Part shown: piece after piece, positions 1-11,015 of the stretch
Layout of the letters: each line of letters begins with the position of its first letter
Numbering within the stretch: position 1 is the first letter of the stretch
NCBI GenBank assembly: GCA_011316305.1
Contig: SAUG01000021.1
Location: 620,001-684,000 of the forward strand
Source of the DNA: Rusavskia elegans
Taxonomy: Eukaryota > Ascomycota > Lecanoromycetes > Teloschistales > Teloschistaceae
DNA length: 64,000 bases
Direction: 5' to 3'
The notes under the pieces: generated by a model
Seen by the model: only the letters and a program-made list of their open reading frames with translations
Databases searched by the model: none
What the model was told of the DNA's origin: nothing
Position numbers and translations under genes: made by a program

Positions 1-321
1 TCATCACTGCTGAAGCATTGATGAGCATCAAGAGAATGCAACTCACGCTGAAGTTGCCCAGCAGTTGATCCCATTGCTCTTTGCCAAAAGTAGTACCCTT
101 GCCATCGTACTTTGCTCGGAAGGCTGCTAGCCACATAGCACAGTCGCGTGGATACTCGTAAATAGCTGTTCGCATATGCTAACATGGGCCATAGCCCAAC
201 TGCTCCAAGGCTATCTGCATGGCTATGCATTTCTCAGTAGCGCACTTGTTTCGCAGCAATAGGGGATGAGAAGGATACATGATGTTCCTGTCCGTGAGTA
301 CCCAAGCACGAGTACTTTCAT
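1..321 (-). pseudogene. Sulfotransferase-like P-loop protein, 5' part with in-frame stop, cut by window edge
   Basis: The minus strand reads an N-terminus MKVLVLGYSRTGTS (exon 279..321), an intron 223..278 (GTATCC...ATAG) and a second exon 47..222 ending at a GTGAGT donor. The start has the P-loop pattern GxxRTGTS, followed by ALEQLGYGPC, HMRTAIYEYPRDCAMW, and AAFRAKYDGKG. This pattern is typical of the fungal P-loop sulfotransferase-like family often annotated 'NAD dependent epimerase' or Sulfotransfer_4. A TAG at 179..181 interrupts the frame between GPC and HMRT, where relatives usually have a Tyr or similar residue. No splice choice I can find removes it. The rest of the gene lies to the left of the window. 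Most likely it is a decayed copy; a base-call error is the alternative. Confidence 0.55.
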
Positions 322-1400
322 GGGGACTTTTCTGCCTCGGAGACGAGGATCTTCATCCTTGAAAAGGACATGAATGTCCGGATACTACAGGCGCGCCATT
401 GTCAACCTTTGGGTTGAAACAATCGAGGATGTGCACACGAGCTCGGATAGACTGTAGTGTGTGTACAAAGTAGGGGAAACATCTCATGTTGAGATGGATT
501 AGATAAGGCGTACGAAGCTCCTTTATATCGGTTCCAGCAACGTCAATCAGGGCAGCATCTTGGGAGGTATATTTCCCCACTCCCGTACTCCCGTGTGGTG
601 TTCGCGCGCCCGGATACGTACTCCCACCGCCAGCCGCTCATCGTGCGTTACCGATAACCACACCGGGTACATGTGGCAGAGCTATATCGCTTCCTACTAC
701 AACCATCTGGATGCGAGACGGTGTTCCAGCTGTCAACACAGGCTCTCCCTTCGTCTGGCGTGTTCCCTGAACCCTGCGTTGGTTTTCTCTGGTCGGTGTG
801 TTGAGAGTCAATCCCAATGTACTCAGCAGTTGTCAGAACGACATGCTTCAGCGAGGTACCCGTCGTTGTACTCCCCTTTATATTTGGTTTTTTTACGAGA
901 CCTGCATGGTAATGCAGAGGGAATACACCTTCTAGCAGACCAAAGGATACCTTAGAATCGTGGATTTGCTTGTCCTCAGATACCTAGCGACCACTGTATA
1001 CAACCTGACCCACAGCTTGAGCGGTCCCTGTAAATATCACGGATGATGTCGAGTAGGGGTGGTGCGAAGATTGGCGGTCTTGAAAGTTAGGCTTGACAGG
1101 ATCAAGGAGGTTTTCCGAGAGCAGCCGTTTTCGAGGAACATACTAAAGCAGCCCATCAACTCTCCGGCGCCTGCTTCTGTGAGTCCCATACAACATAATG
1201 TGACCGAAGGACAACAGCCTTGGCACAATTATGTTATTTGTCGTCAATGCCAAGCCTTTTATCGCGTTGATTATCTTTTATCTTAGCGTGGCTGCTCGGC
1301 GCGTCTCCGACTCTCCGCTCGCGTCAAGATTCTGGCGTTCAAGAATTTCAATTATTCACCTGCTAACAGTTAGTGAAAGAGGGAGTCTTACTGGTATCGT
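322..1400. other. Intergenic region upstream of mrc1
   Basis: About 1.1 kb between the sulfotransferase-like remnant and mrc1. Open frames here are short, lack recognisable domains and do not splice into a convincing protein. The last 200 bases are presumably the mrc1 promoter and 5' leader. No RNA gene or repeat was recognised. Confidence 0.4.
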
Positions 1401-4400
1401 ATGCGTGCGGGTCCAATGTCTACAATGATGACGCCAGCAGGCTCACCCACTCTTTCATGCGGAGCTTCGCCGGCAAGTAAGCAAAATGCAAGTCCGTCGG
1501 AGCTTACCCCCAGGAGCAAAGTCAAAGCCATGATGGCAGCGATCGAGGACGAGCCTGATTCCGATGTGCCTGGATGCTCAAGAAGCCATCGTTTCCCATC
1601 AATTGACCCACCCGTCTCTGCGAACAATCAAGGATCAGGAAGCGAATCCCACGGAAGTAGTGATGTTGCTGGACAGTACTCGTTCCGTGAACCCTCTGCC
1701 CCTCGAGGTAAATTGGCCGCTCGTCTACAAGGAAACGATGTTCCCGACGTTGAGGATCGTCGAAGAGATAGCAATGACCACGACGCGTATGCCCGATTGA
1801 AGAAGAAGCTTGCTAATCCTCCCCCCACATCCCCTTTCAAGGAAAATCACTCGAATCCTATACAAGAATCTTCAGATACGGATGAAGATGAGACTATGGG
1901 CGTGGTAAGAAAGCGGAGAAAGAGAACGCCACTGATAGCATCGGCCGAGCCAGAATCTCGTTCGCCCCACATGAAGAGTCCACAGCCACAGTCTCCTGGG
2001 CTATTTGTCACGCCTCAGAAAGAGCGAGGGTCGAAGTCTCCAACGTATTCTTTGACCGGGGGAATCATCGAGCAGTCAAACGGCTCAGACTCCGATTCAT
2101 CGCCGGATCCTCAAGCAAAAAGCCGACTACTTGAGCTTGTTGCTCGCAAAAGAGAACAGCGACTGGCAAAGGAAGTCGAGGCTACGAAGAAAGCACGTGC
2201 ACGTGAGCTGGCTCTGGAGGCGTCCAGGCGTCAGAAGAAGGGCCCTAGGGATCATCAGATATCAGATGAAGAGAGCGATGGATCGGGTGTAGAGAAACTC
2301 ACACAACATATACGACCAACGCGGAAAGCAAGCAAGAAAGCTGAGGAAGAGAATAAGAGGCAGATACAGAGAATGAGTCGTAACATGCAGTTAGCACATC
2401 AAGCGAGGACCAAGAAGAAAATTACAAAGGAGAGCCTCTTTGCGAGATTCAACTTCCGCACCGAACCTATACCAGTAATTGCTTCAAATCCTGCCAACAG
2501 CTCGTCCGCTGCTGCAAGTTCGGATCGAGCATCTGATGATGGTGATGATGACCTGCTTCATGCAGGAAGCCCCCCAACAAGCCCCATGACAAGCCCTGCA
2601 ACGCCCGGAGATGAGAACCCAAAATTCAATCACCTTGAGCCACAAAACACCAAGCCACACGGCTTCAATGCAGAGGAGCAACTGACGGTCGTGGAGGAAG
2701 AGTTGCCGGATATTCAGGATGTTATCGCCGAATCTCAAGAGCGCCTGGACGACGGAACGCGCCGAGCTGTTCATGATCCAGGTATAACAACCGATGTACC
2801 AACTGGTGGAGCTGCGACACCGGGTCGAAAGACTGTTGCAAAGAAACATTTTCGTGTCCGGCTTCAGAAACCTGCTCGTAAGCCTGATCTTGCGGAAGAT
2901 TCTGGAAGTGATCTCGAAATTTTGCCCATGAAAGGAAAAATGCGCAAGGTAGATGAAGTGTTCGCCCGTCTGCCGACATCCAAAAGCAATGGAGGACATT
3001 CGCTCCAGACGTTGCGCGCTTTGGCACATCTATCGTCTCCAAATAAGCAGGCTTCCGGTACGAAGGCAACTATGTCACTGTCAGAAATGCAGAACTCGTT
3101 GCAAAGGCGTGCCCGGCAACAGGCGGCTCTTGAAAGGGCCGAGAAGATCCAGGAGCTAAAGGATAGAGGCGTTGTCATCCAGACAGCGGAGGAAAGGCAG
3201 AAAGATCAGGCAGAAGTTGAAGACTTACTTGACAAGGCTCGTCGAGAGGCTGTTGATCTCAAGCAAAAGGAGAAAGACAAGGCGAAGAAGGAGGCAAGAG
3301 CGAATAGAGAGGCAGTTGCTGATGACACCAGCGAAGACGACGAAGACTATCACGAGAATGACGCAGACGAGTCTGATGTTGAATTATCTGGATCCGAGGA
3401 GGAGGGCGAGAACGAGGTTGAGGATGGAGGCAACAGCGCCGAAGAGAGTGACGGCAGCCAGGATGGTCAAGGCGACGATGTCAGTCCCCACCGTGGAGGA
3501 CTAATCCTAAACGAGGCCTCAGAGGAACCCGATGAGAACGACGAAGTAGAGGAAGCAAACGAAGACAGTGAAGCATCCATCACAGAAGACAAAGAATCTA
3601 TTCGGCTCCCTGCTCGTGGTCGGCACAAGAAGGTCATTGACGATGACAATGACGAGGATTTGCAAGAAAACCAGAGTGCAAAACTACCACCCACTCAGAT
3701 TGCTACCCAATATCCCAATATTTTGGGCTTACCGACCTTTGGGGCAGCTCCAATGGGCATGACTCAAGCTTTTGCAGCCACAATGGCAGACTCGCAGTCC
3801 TCAGAAGATGGCCGAGCGGAATTTGCCGATCAAGAAGACTCTTTAGCATTCCTTGGGCCCCCTCCTGAGCCCGAATTCCTGGACTTCGACATACAAGACT
3901 CTCCTCAGTTGATCGTCGACAGCCAAGGGGTGAACGCCACGAATTCGGAGTCTCAAGCCAACATTTCGCTCCATTTGTCACAGTATCAGGTTCCAATGGA
4001 CAGCCTACAAGATTCGGGCACTGGACCCTCAGCTACTCAAATATCCGATATACCAGATCCCACACAAGACATTGGATTTGCTTTGTCTTCTCCCGTAGCT
4101 GGCCGATTTGCTTCCATTCCTCCTTCCACCGTCGACACCGTGATCCTCCCTAGAGCTCAAGAACCTGATTCGCCAATTATCAAGAAAAAAGGACGCTTAA
4201 GGCGCAAGACTGATGTCGTCCTTGGCAACGAATTCGCCATGGAAGCGAATGCAGGGCAGGAGCAGGAGCAGGAAGATACGGTCATGTCCGCAAATGCTTT
4301 TGACATGCTTAAGAAAGGCTTGAAGAAATCGTCCACTATGGACAACAATTTCGACAAGAGAAAGAGCAACGCCAAGGAGATGGTCGAAGAACAAGCGCAG

Positions 4401-5685
4401 GAGTCTGAGGACGAATATGCAGGCCTTGGGGGAGCCAGCGATGATGAGAGTCATGGAGAGGAAGACGAGGAGGTCAGGAAGATGATCGAGCAAGGAGAGG
4501 TTGATGTTGATGAGAGACAACTGGCTGCTTTCTATGCGTAAGAAATGGATATCACATTCGTCTAGGGATATGACTAACACATCGATCAGTGACAAAGAGC
4601 GTGCGAGTGACGAGAAAGCGGTCGTAAAGCTATTCAAAGATATCAACAACGGTATGCTTCGAAGAAAGCGTGGCGCAGACTTCGACCTCTCCGACTCCGA
4701 CGATGATGTCGAAGCCCGTCGCCGCCGGAAACGGAAGGAGTTTGCGAAGATGAGAAAAGCGCTGCTCGAAAACGAAAATCTAGGGAAGATCGCCGAAGAC
4801 CCGAAGAAGGTTGCCTTCCTTCGAGCAATCGAAGATCGGGAAGAAGACGAGGATCTGGACTTCCTCGAACAGCCCGAAGAGGCTTCGCAGCCTGCCATCG
4901 ATAATGATAGCCAGGGGAGACTTGATTCGCAAGCCGAACAGATGACCGAGGATCCCACGACAGCGACACTTGGTAAACGCAAACGCCCCCTGACCGACTC
5001 CAACCTAGATACCGCAAACCGTCTTCCACCTACCGCACGCCGAACAACCACAATGAAGAAGCCACTCTCCCTGGCAGAAATCCGCGCTTCGGTCTCCTTC
5101 CTCATCGAAGAACCAGACGCCATGCCCGTCGTACCTCCATCTTCCTCACCTGCAGCCTCGGACAACGAAAACGACGAGAATGACGAGCACCACGGACATG
5201 CTGGAATGCGCCCTCCGCCGACTAAACCCGCTGTTGATAACAACAGCAACAACAATAACAACCCCTTCACCTCCCGCCGCCGCCCCAACCCCGTCATCGA
5301 CCGCCTTTCCCTAAAACGTGACTCCTCTTCCTCCGCCTCCGCCTCTAATTCGTCACACCTAGCTTTCCACAACCCCTCCTCCTCCAACACCTCCGCTTTC
5401 AAAGTCCCTTCCCTCCTTCGCCGCGCCACGACCTCTTCGTTCAATACCACCAATAATAGTCAAGACAGCAACGGTATCTCCACGCTAGCGGAAACGGAAC
5501 GCAGTGCTGGGGGTGTGGAGAAGGGCGATTTTGTAAGGAGAGGTGGCACGAAGAGGAGTAGTGTGAATTTCGCGGCTCGGAGGGTGGTGAGGGGTGTGGA
5601 AGAGAGTGTGAAGGAGGGGGTTAGGAGGAGGGTGAAGAGGGAGGGGAGCAGTCTGAGTGGGTTGGGAGGGGGAAGTTTTGAGTAG
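1401..5685 (+). CDS. mrc1: Mrc1/claspin-like mediator of the replication checkpoint
   Basis: Two exons, 1401..4537 and 4590..5685 (1410 aa), with a 52-nt intron (GTAAGA, branch TGACTAAC, ATCAG). Mrc1 travels with the replication fork and links stalled forks to activation of the checkpoint kinase Rad53/Cds1. The protein is highly charged and mostly disordered. The N-terminal LTPRSKVKAMMAAIEDE block is typical of fungal Mrc1. The acidic-basic MRC1-like domain spans about residues 965-1126, includes SEDEYAGLGGASDDE, EVRKMIEQGEVDVDERQLAAFY and FKDINNGMLRRKRG, and is interrupted by the intron. Many SQ/TQ sites (AFAATMADSQSS, DEDLQENQ-rich stretches) suit ATR/ATM-type phosphorylation. A short Asn/Ser run lies near residue 1260. 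The start is the first ATG of the open frame; the ATG six codons later is also possible. It is longer than yeast Mrc1 (about 1100 aa), as is usual in filamentous fungi. Confidence 0.92.
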
Positions 5686-6030
5686 GGGGATGGGTGAGAG
5701 GTGTGGTTCTGATTTGATAGGTTGTTGACGGAGAGTGGATGTTTATGGTTATGAAGGCTGTCTGTTCTCCAATAAGTAGCGGGTGGTTGGATTGTATGGC
5801 ATTAGGTTGTTCAGGCAATACTTGGAGTATGAATTACTTCTCGAAACACCAGGAAAGCTCTAGTGAAACAGGATACGGCATGACGGCTTACCGGTTTCCT
5901 CTGATACTCGCCGACTCCTCAAATCACTCGATTGCTTAAGACCGTGAAACATGAGCCAAAATGAGCACCTACGTAGATCACATCTCATTCCACAAGCCAA
6001 TGATGGGTATCATCTCAGCCCAAAACTCCC
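5686..6030. other. Convergent intergenic region (3' ends)
   Basis: 345 bases between the convergent 3' ends of mrc1 and the OB-fold-like gene. It probably holds both 3' untranslated regions. No other feature was seen. Confidence 0.4.
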
Positions 6031-7091
6031 TCATCCATCCAAAACCCCCCAATCAACACCAACATTCCACCTTCCCCCCTCAACCTCAACCTCCCACACC
6101 GGTCTCCGAACCCCCACCATCATGCCCCTCCTCACCTCCCCATTATCGTTCCCAGCTGCTAGCATCCACCTCCTCTTCCCCTCCTCCGCCCTAATACCAT
6201 TATCTCCGCCCCCAGCTTCCTCAACCAGCGAAACCCTCTCTCCAATTCTAACCTCAGCGACCCGGAATCTCAAATCCCATTCACCATCTTTGCTAGCGGG
6301 AGTGCTGCCAGCGATATCAACGACCCAATCGCGGACGAGACTCGCCATTCCACCCGGAAGGAATTTCGGTCCGCCTCGTCGGTGGGGCGAGAATATAGGA
6401 TGCGTGTTTTGTGCTGGAGGCGAGGGAGAACGAGGCGGGAGGACGAAGGGAGGGCGGTGGTGGGATGAGGGGGGGAAGGTTGAGGGGGCTGAGGGAGGGC
6501 GTTTGGGGGAGAGTACAAAGTGTTGTGTGTGCGTGTGGGTGGGAGGAGATGAGGGGTTGGTTTCTGGTGAAGAGATGTGGGGTTGTTGCGGGGAAGAGGA
6601 GGCGCGTGGTGGTGAGGGGGAGGGGGAAGAGGAGATGGAGATTGCATCGTCGAGACGGCGGCGTTTGTGGGGCAGGGGCGTGGATGGGGGGTCTTCGATT
6701 GTTTCTCCGGGTTCGGGGTTGGGGGCTCTTGGATTATGGTTCTCGGCGTCCTCATCAGATACTACGTCTTCGATATCGTCTTTCTTTCGTACCGAGCTGG
6801 AGAGCGGGAAGCGAGGAGGCTGTCGGGGAACAGGCGGGGATGAGGAATGACTGCTTGCTGCCGTTGAAACTGGTATTTGTGTCCGATGTGTGGAACCGAA
6901 GGAGAACCGAGGAGTCGATGCGAATTGACGAGAGGAGGTACTCTGGGGAGTCTGGCGTTGAGCGCTAAGGGGTACTGGGGGTTTGGACTGGTTGGACAGT
7001 GCGAAGCGGTGTGGATTTGGAGTCTAGACCGAGTCAGAGATGCTTGATATGTACTGAAAACACTTACAGCTGGAGCTGGCGGCGGCGCCAT
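6031..7091 (-). CDS. Conserved fungal protein, disordered N-terminus and OB-fold-like C-terminal domain
   Basis: Two exons on the minus strand, 7068..7091 (MAPPPAPA) and 6031..7023, joined across a 44-nt intron (GTAAGT, CTGAC branch, GTCTAG); 338 aa. With this splice the whole of exon 2 is open. Residues 1-210 are Pro/Ser-rich and disordered, with motifs RQFASTPRFSFGS, RKKDDIEDVVSDED and HKRRRLDDAI (possible nuclear localisation). The C-terminal 120 residues follow the block SPHRRGGPKFLPGGMASLV and contain RDWVVDI, WDLRFRVAEVR, GMMVGVRRPVWEVEV and GGRWNVGVDWGV, which reads as a series of beta strands resembling an OB fold. I do not recognise a named family. A DNA-repair or telomere OB protein is possible but is only inference. 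The gene is convergent with mrc1. Confidence 0.7.
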
Positions 7092-7455
7092 GACCGCTTG
7101 GTTGAGCTGTTCACATCATGGATGTCTGGTGGAAGAGGGCGGGTCGTAACGTGGACTGTGGTGGTAGTCAGGTCAGCCCTACGATATATAACGTGACGTC
7201 ACTCAGTGCCCTAATCGATAATCTTTCCGTTCGACCTATACAGTTGTACTAAATTCAGAGAGACATCCTTGTACGCACGAACCGCACCTTTTACCAATGG
7301 CCGTCAAAAGTCAGAATGCTGGCCTTGTAGGCAGTACTACTCTGTACCCAATTGCTCAAACACCATGCTCAACTTGACGGGTATCCATACGCAGTTGATG
7401 ACAAGAACGGAACTCCGATTCTGCATAAGATCCAGAACACCGAGAGCGAAATCTC
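7092..7455. other. Intergenic region between OB-fold-like gene and chitin synthase 3' end
   Basis: 364 bases that should contain the promoter of the OB-fold-like gene and the 3' untranslated region of the chitin synthase gene, both on the minus strand. The 7190-7215 stretch is rich in TGACGTCA-like sequence (ACGTGACGTCACTCAG), a possible bZIP/CRE-type site. Nothing else was recognised. Confidence 0.4.
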
Positions 7456-10388
7456 TCATACACCCCGGAACTGGGGAGAGTAGCATCAGTCGTTATGCAC
7501 CGAGACAGTGTGCAAGAAAAGGAATGACTCACCACTCTGACTATCAAAAACCACAAAGCCCCAATAAACCTGAATAGACTTAACCCGGCAACGCTCCATA
7601 ACACCACGGCCATGTAGATGGTAGCTCTTTGATTCTTCTCGTCGTCCTCCTTGCCAATCGCCACCCTACTCAAACCCCCAGCACTCAAGACGACCGCCCC
7701 AAGCGCGAAGTTGCAGAACATCCACACCAAGACGACGGCCGACCGGAAGCCCTTGTAGTAGTCTTCCTGCTTCTCGGCTTCGCTGAAGATCCTCTTCTCC
7801 TTGGGAGCTTTCACGCTGATCAAAGCCATCTCATGTTCATACTGTGCGTCCAGATCACCGTCATCTTGTGGGATCGCCACGTCGACTTTACCGCCCGGCT
7901 TGAGATTTGCTGAGGGCAGTTTCTCGGCCTTGTCGTCACCCTTGGTGCCCCAGGTAATATCATGCGTATTGCAAAACGCGTAGACATTGAGGATGTTGAT
8001 GTAAGTTGGTGTCAGGAGCAGATACTGTATGAAGCAAGTGAAGAGGTGCCAGGGGTCGAAAAACAGGAAGGAAATGAGAAACCACATGAGGTAAGTTGAA
8101 GCCATTGAGATGATGAGGGTGAAGAAGAGATTGTTTTTGAAAAGGTCCTTGACCGTGAAGCCATTCTCGGCAGTCTCGATCTGGATGGAGCGGACGGTGA
8201 TGAAGATGGTGGCGAACATGAGGTAAAGCATTATGCCAACCCAAAAGTAAACCATAGTCATGTAGAACTTGTTGGATCCTTGAGGTCGGTTTCCAAGAGC
8301 AAGCACGAAACAAGTCAACAGTGTAGCGAGGTAAAGCCATTCGAAGACAACACCTAAGATTCTGCCCGCCGTCGAGAGCAATTCCTTGTCACCGAGTGAG
8401 GTAGTGAGGATGTGGAATACCAGGAAGAAATTTCCAATAGCGAACCAAGCAAAGATCATGTTGAATGTTTGGTAGATGAATTCAACGAAAAGCATCAGCT
8501 TCCGCATGAAGCTGTGATCACTTCGATTGACTTGGTAAAAATGCGCGAGAGCATATACAGCAGCGAAGAAACTTCCGTTGAGCCATCTCCGACGCTGCCC
8601 GATGAACTCTGCCATCGTGTCTGGTACATCGGTTTCGCCTGTGGATGATTTGACGTATTGCAGGATCCATCGGCAATTGCGTTTGGTCACTAGTTCGAAA
8701 CAAAGGATACGATCTTCGGCCAAATACATGTTGGCAGTGAATATGCCGGCATTCGCTCCGTGCATCTTCTCACCAGCAAAGTATTTTTCAAGCGGTCCCA
8801 TTCCTGTCTTGTCGTTCTGTAACGCAATGTAGCGGTATGCCGAGAATGCCCCAGGAAGCACGGAAATAAATCCAAAGGCAGATTCTAAAGGCTTGTCAAG
8901 GATGTTGCTCATCTTGTACTCGAAGTTCTGCGTCGCGACTAACGGATTGATGAGTTTTTTTCCGGCGCTCAACATGACCTTGATTTCACCACAAGCGCCG
9001 GCGCACATGGGCTCAAGGTCGAAAGCTTTCCAGAGATGGTAGATTGAGTCCCTTCCAGGTTTGGTTCCCGCATCCAGAAGGACACAGATATTCGGATCCA
9101 GAACACGACCAAAGGCTTGGAAGAACCACCGATGCGAGTTGATCTTTTTCTGATTCTTCTCTTTGAGACAGAAGAGCATTTGCACTGGTGTGGCCCCTTT
9201 CTTCAGCGATACCGATTTGCCTTTGAGCTCTAGACCCATCTGAGTCGTATACTCATAGATATGAGCAGTGACGTCCTTTCCACTGACTTGCTGCTTGGCA
9301 ATGCCATCCTGGTAGACCCCAAGACCTGCCAGAACAGCTCGAGTTCTGGGGCTGATCTTGGCACGGCCATCGCTGACGACGCAGACCACGATCTTCTTCC
9401 ATGCTTCTTTGCCCCAAGTTTTGCTGGAATTTCTACCACACATGTGCTCAATGTTCTTGAAGACTCCTATCAGAGTCCTGGCGAAGAGGAAATCGTCCTC
9501 GTTATACATGGTTATGACAACGAACAGCTCGGTGTGTCTCGGTTTGGCGAACAGGCGCTGGCGTAATGTGAAGCGACTGTCGTAGAATTCAGAGGGATCG
9601 CATGTCGCAGCCGAGTACCTCATGTGGGTGAACTCATCCCGTTCAGGCGGTGTTGCATGAGGAACCTGATTCAGCAGCCTGGGTGGTACGGGGCAATCCA
9701 AGACCAAGTTGCCGTTGAAGAGCTGGACTTCCTTGACCGTCTTCCATCTTCTGATCGGTGCTGGAGTTGGTCTGGGCTGGGGGGCATCGTATTGATCAGC
9801 ATAATCCGGCTCAGGCTCGGTATACTCTGGCTGTGTTTGGGGATTGGGACCATAAGGGTTATCGGGCTGGATGATGGGCCGCCGATCGTCGTCGTCATCG
9901 TAATATGGTTGATGGTCGTCGGGATGTAGATGCGAGAGTGGAGGGTGCTCATCATGTGGAGAGGGCTGGTATGGCTGTGTGTAGTAGGCATCGTGGTGTT
10001 CTTCGGGCGAGATAGCATAGTCATTACTGGGGTACGGGTAATTCTGAGGTCGGATCGGATGTCGCGTTTCATAGGCATCATTGTGATTATGCGAACTGTC
10101 AATGTTCTCGACGGAGTACGTAGGCTGGGGATCTAGCCTGTCGCCAGGTCCCATAGGGATCTGAAGTGGCGCTTGCTGAGGCCTGTACGGACCATCTTCG
10201 AGGGTGTAGCCTTGCAAAGGCTGACCAGGTGATGGCGAACGTCCATGGTATCTTGGGTCCATAGGCGGAATGCCCAGGTCGTCCTCGTCAGGATGTTGAC
10301 CTGAGTAATCTGGAGAAGGATTTAGTCAGATATAAGTTCATCATAGCTTTGACAAGCTTCCCAGCTTACTGAGGCGGTTGTAAGCCAT
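7456..10388 (-). CDS. Chitin synthase, division 1 (probably class I)
   Basis: Three exons: 10370..10388 (MAYNRL), 7533..10309, and 7456..7470, giving 936 aa. Introns are 10310..10369 (GTAAGC...CTCCAG, branch CTGACTAA) and 7471..7532 (GTGAGT...CCCCAG). The last intron restores the family C-terminus ...LIVRVFRGV; reading through it would add an unrelated tail. The protein transfers GlcNAc from UDP-GlcNAc to growing chitin at the plasma membrane. The first ~190 residues are Pro/Gln/Tyr-rich. The catalytic core then has [14 protein letters not shown] (about residue 537) and QRRRWLNG (about 576), followed by a set of membrane helices. [16 protein letters not shown] and [13 protein letters not shown] are typical of division-1 enzymes. 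Class I fits best from memory of related sequences, but class II or III cannot be excluded without a tree. Confidence 0.93.
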
Positions 10389-11015
10389 GGTTCAGTTGTA
10401 GAGCCGTGGCTAAGTAACCGAGGAATGCGAAAAGGTAAGATCACCCGGCGCTGTGAATTGCGGCGAGGCCGTGGACTGAATATGATTGTCAGATGTTTTG
10501 GATCGCCTTGAAGTTCACCTTCGCATCCTGCTGTCAGATGATGCGTTGGGTCGCGTCTGTGTGTGAGGTTTGTATCCTTCTCCGGACTTCTGTGACGTTG
10601 CGAATCAAATCTTTGACTGCGGTGACGACGTCTTTGAATCCTTTTCGAAGTCCCAAGACCCAATCAGCTCAGGCATAAACATGAGGTCTAATTAAAGATT
10701 GTGTCGGGCGACTTGATCCCTGCTGCAGATCACTCCGCCTAGCCTGACTCGCGGCGAGCAAAAGCGTTCGACTTGGCGAACTGGGTGGGGTACTCGACCC
10801 ACGACTGCCAGCCAATTCGAATGCCGGAATGACCACTCGAAACCATGACTGCCAGCCAATTGGATGCCCTGCCAATGCATGAGACTACCTTACAGGCTTA
10901 GTGTCTGGATTTTTCTGCTCCCCACGGAGCCTGAGCCTCAACCACACGTGTGAGGCTTCCTCTGAAGTTCTGCGACAGTCACACAGCTTGGCTTGCGACA
11001 CCTGTCAGGCTCGCA
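10389..11015. promoter_or_regulatory. Divergent promoter region of chitin synthase and LMW-PTP
   Basis: 627 bases between two divergent start codons. A copy of the dispersed repeat (10743..10880) lies inside it. CCAAT pentamers, the core of HAP-complex sites, occur at 10660-10664, 10812-10816, 10856-10860 and 10872-10876; three of these are inside the repeat copy. Whether they act as promoter elements is inference. Confidence 0.4.
10743..10880 (-). repeat. Dispersed repeat, copy A (longest)
   Basis: Read on the minus strand it starts ATGCATTGGCAGGGCATCC, contains GGCTGGCAGTC twice, and ends near CGAACGCTTTTGCTCGCC. The first part matches copies B, C and D; the last part (CGAACG..T..TGCTC) also matches copy C. 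It carries an internal duplication of about 45 bases absent from the other copies. No inverted ends or coding capacity were seen, so the element class is unknown. Confidence 0.65.

Noticed and set aside
4197..5453. 418-codon open frame antisense to mrc1
   Set aside because: Its Arg/Ser-rich composition mirrors the acidic codons of mrc1; no domain, and mrc1 is certain on the other strand.
5951..6968. Plus-strand Gly/Arg/Ser-rich frames
   Set aside because: Antisense to the spliced OB-fold-like gene; low-complexity shadow frames of its Pro/Ser-rich exon.
7356..7470. Extended C-terminus of chitin synthase
   Set aside because: It arises from reading through a GT..AG intron; splicing restores the conserved RVFRGV end.
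9624..10136. Frames overlapping the chitin synthase N-terminus on both strands
   Set aside because: Shadows of the Pro/Gln/Tyr-rich coding region.
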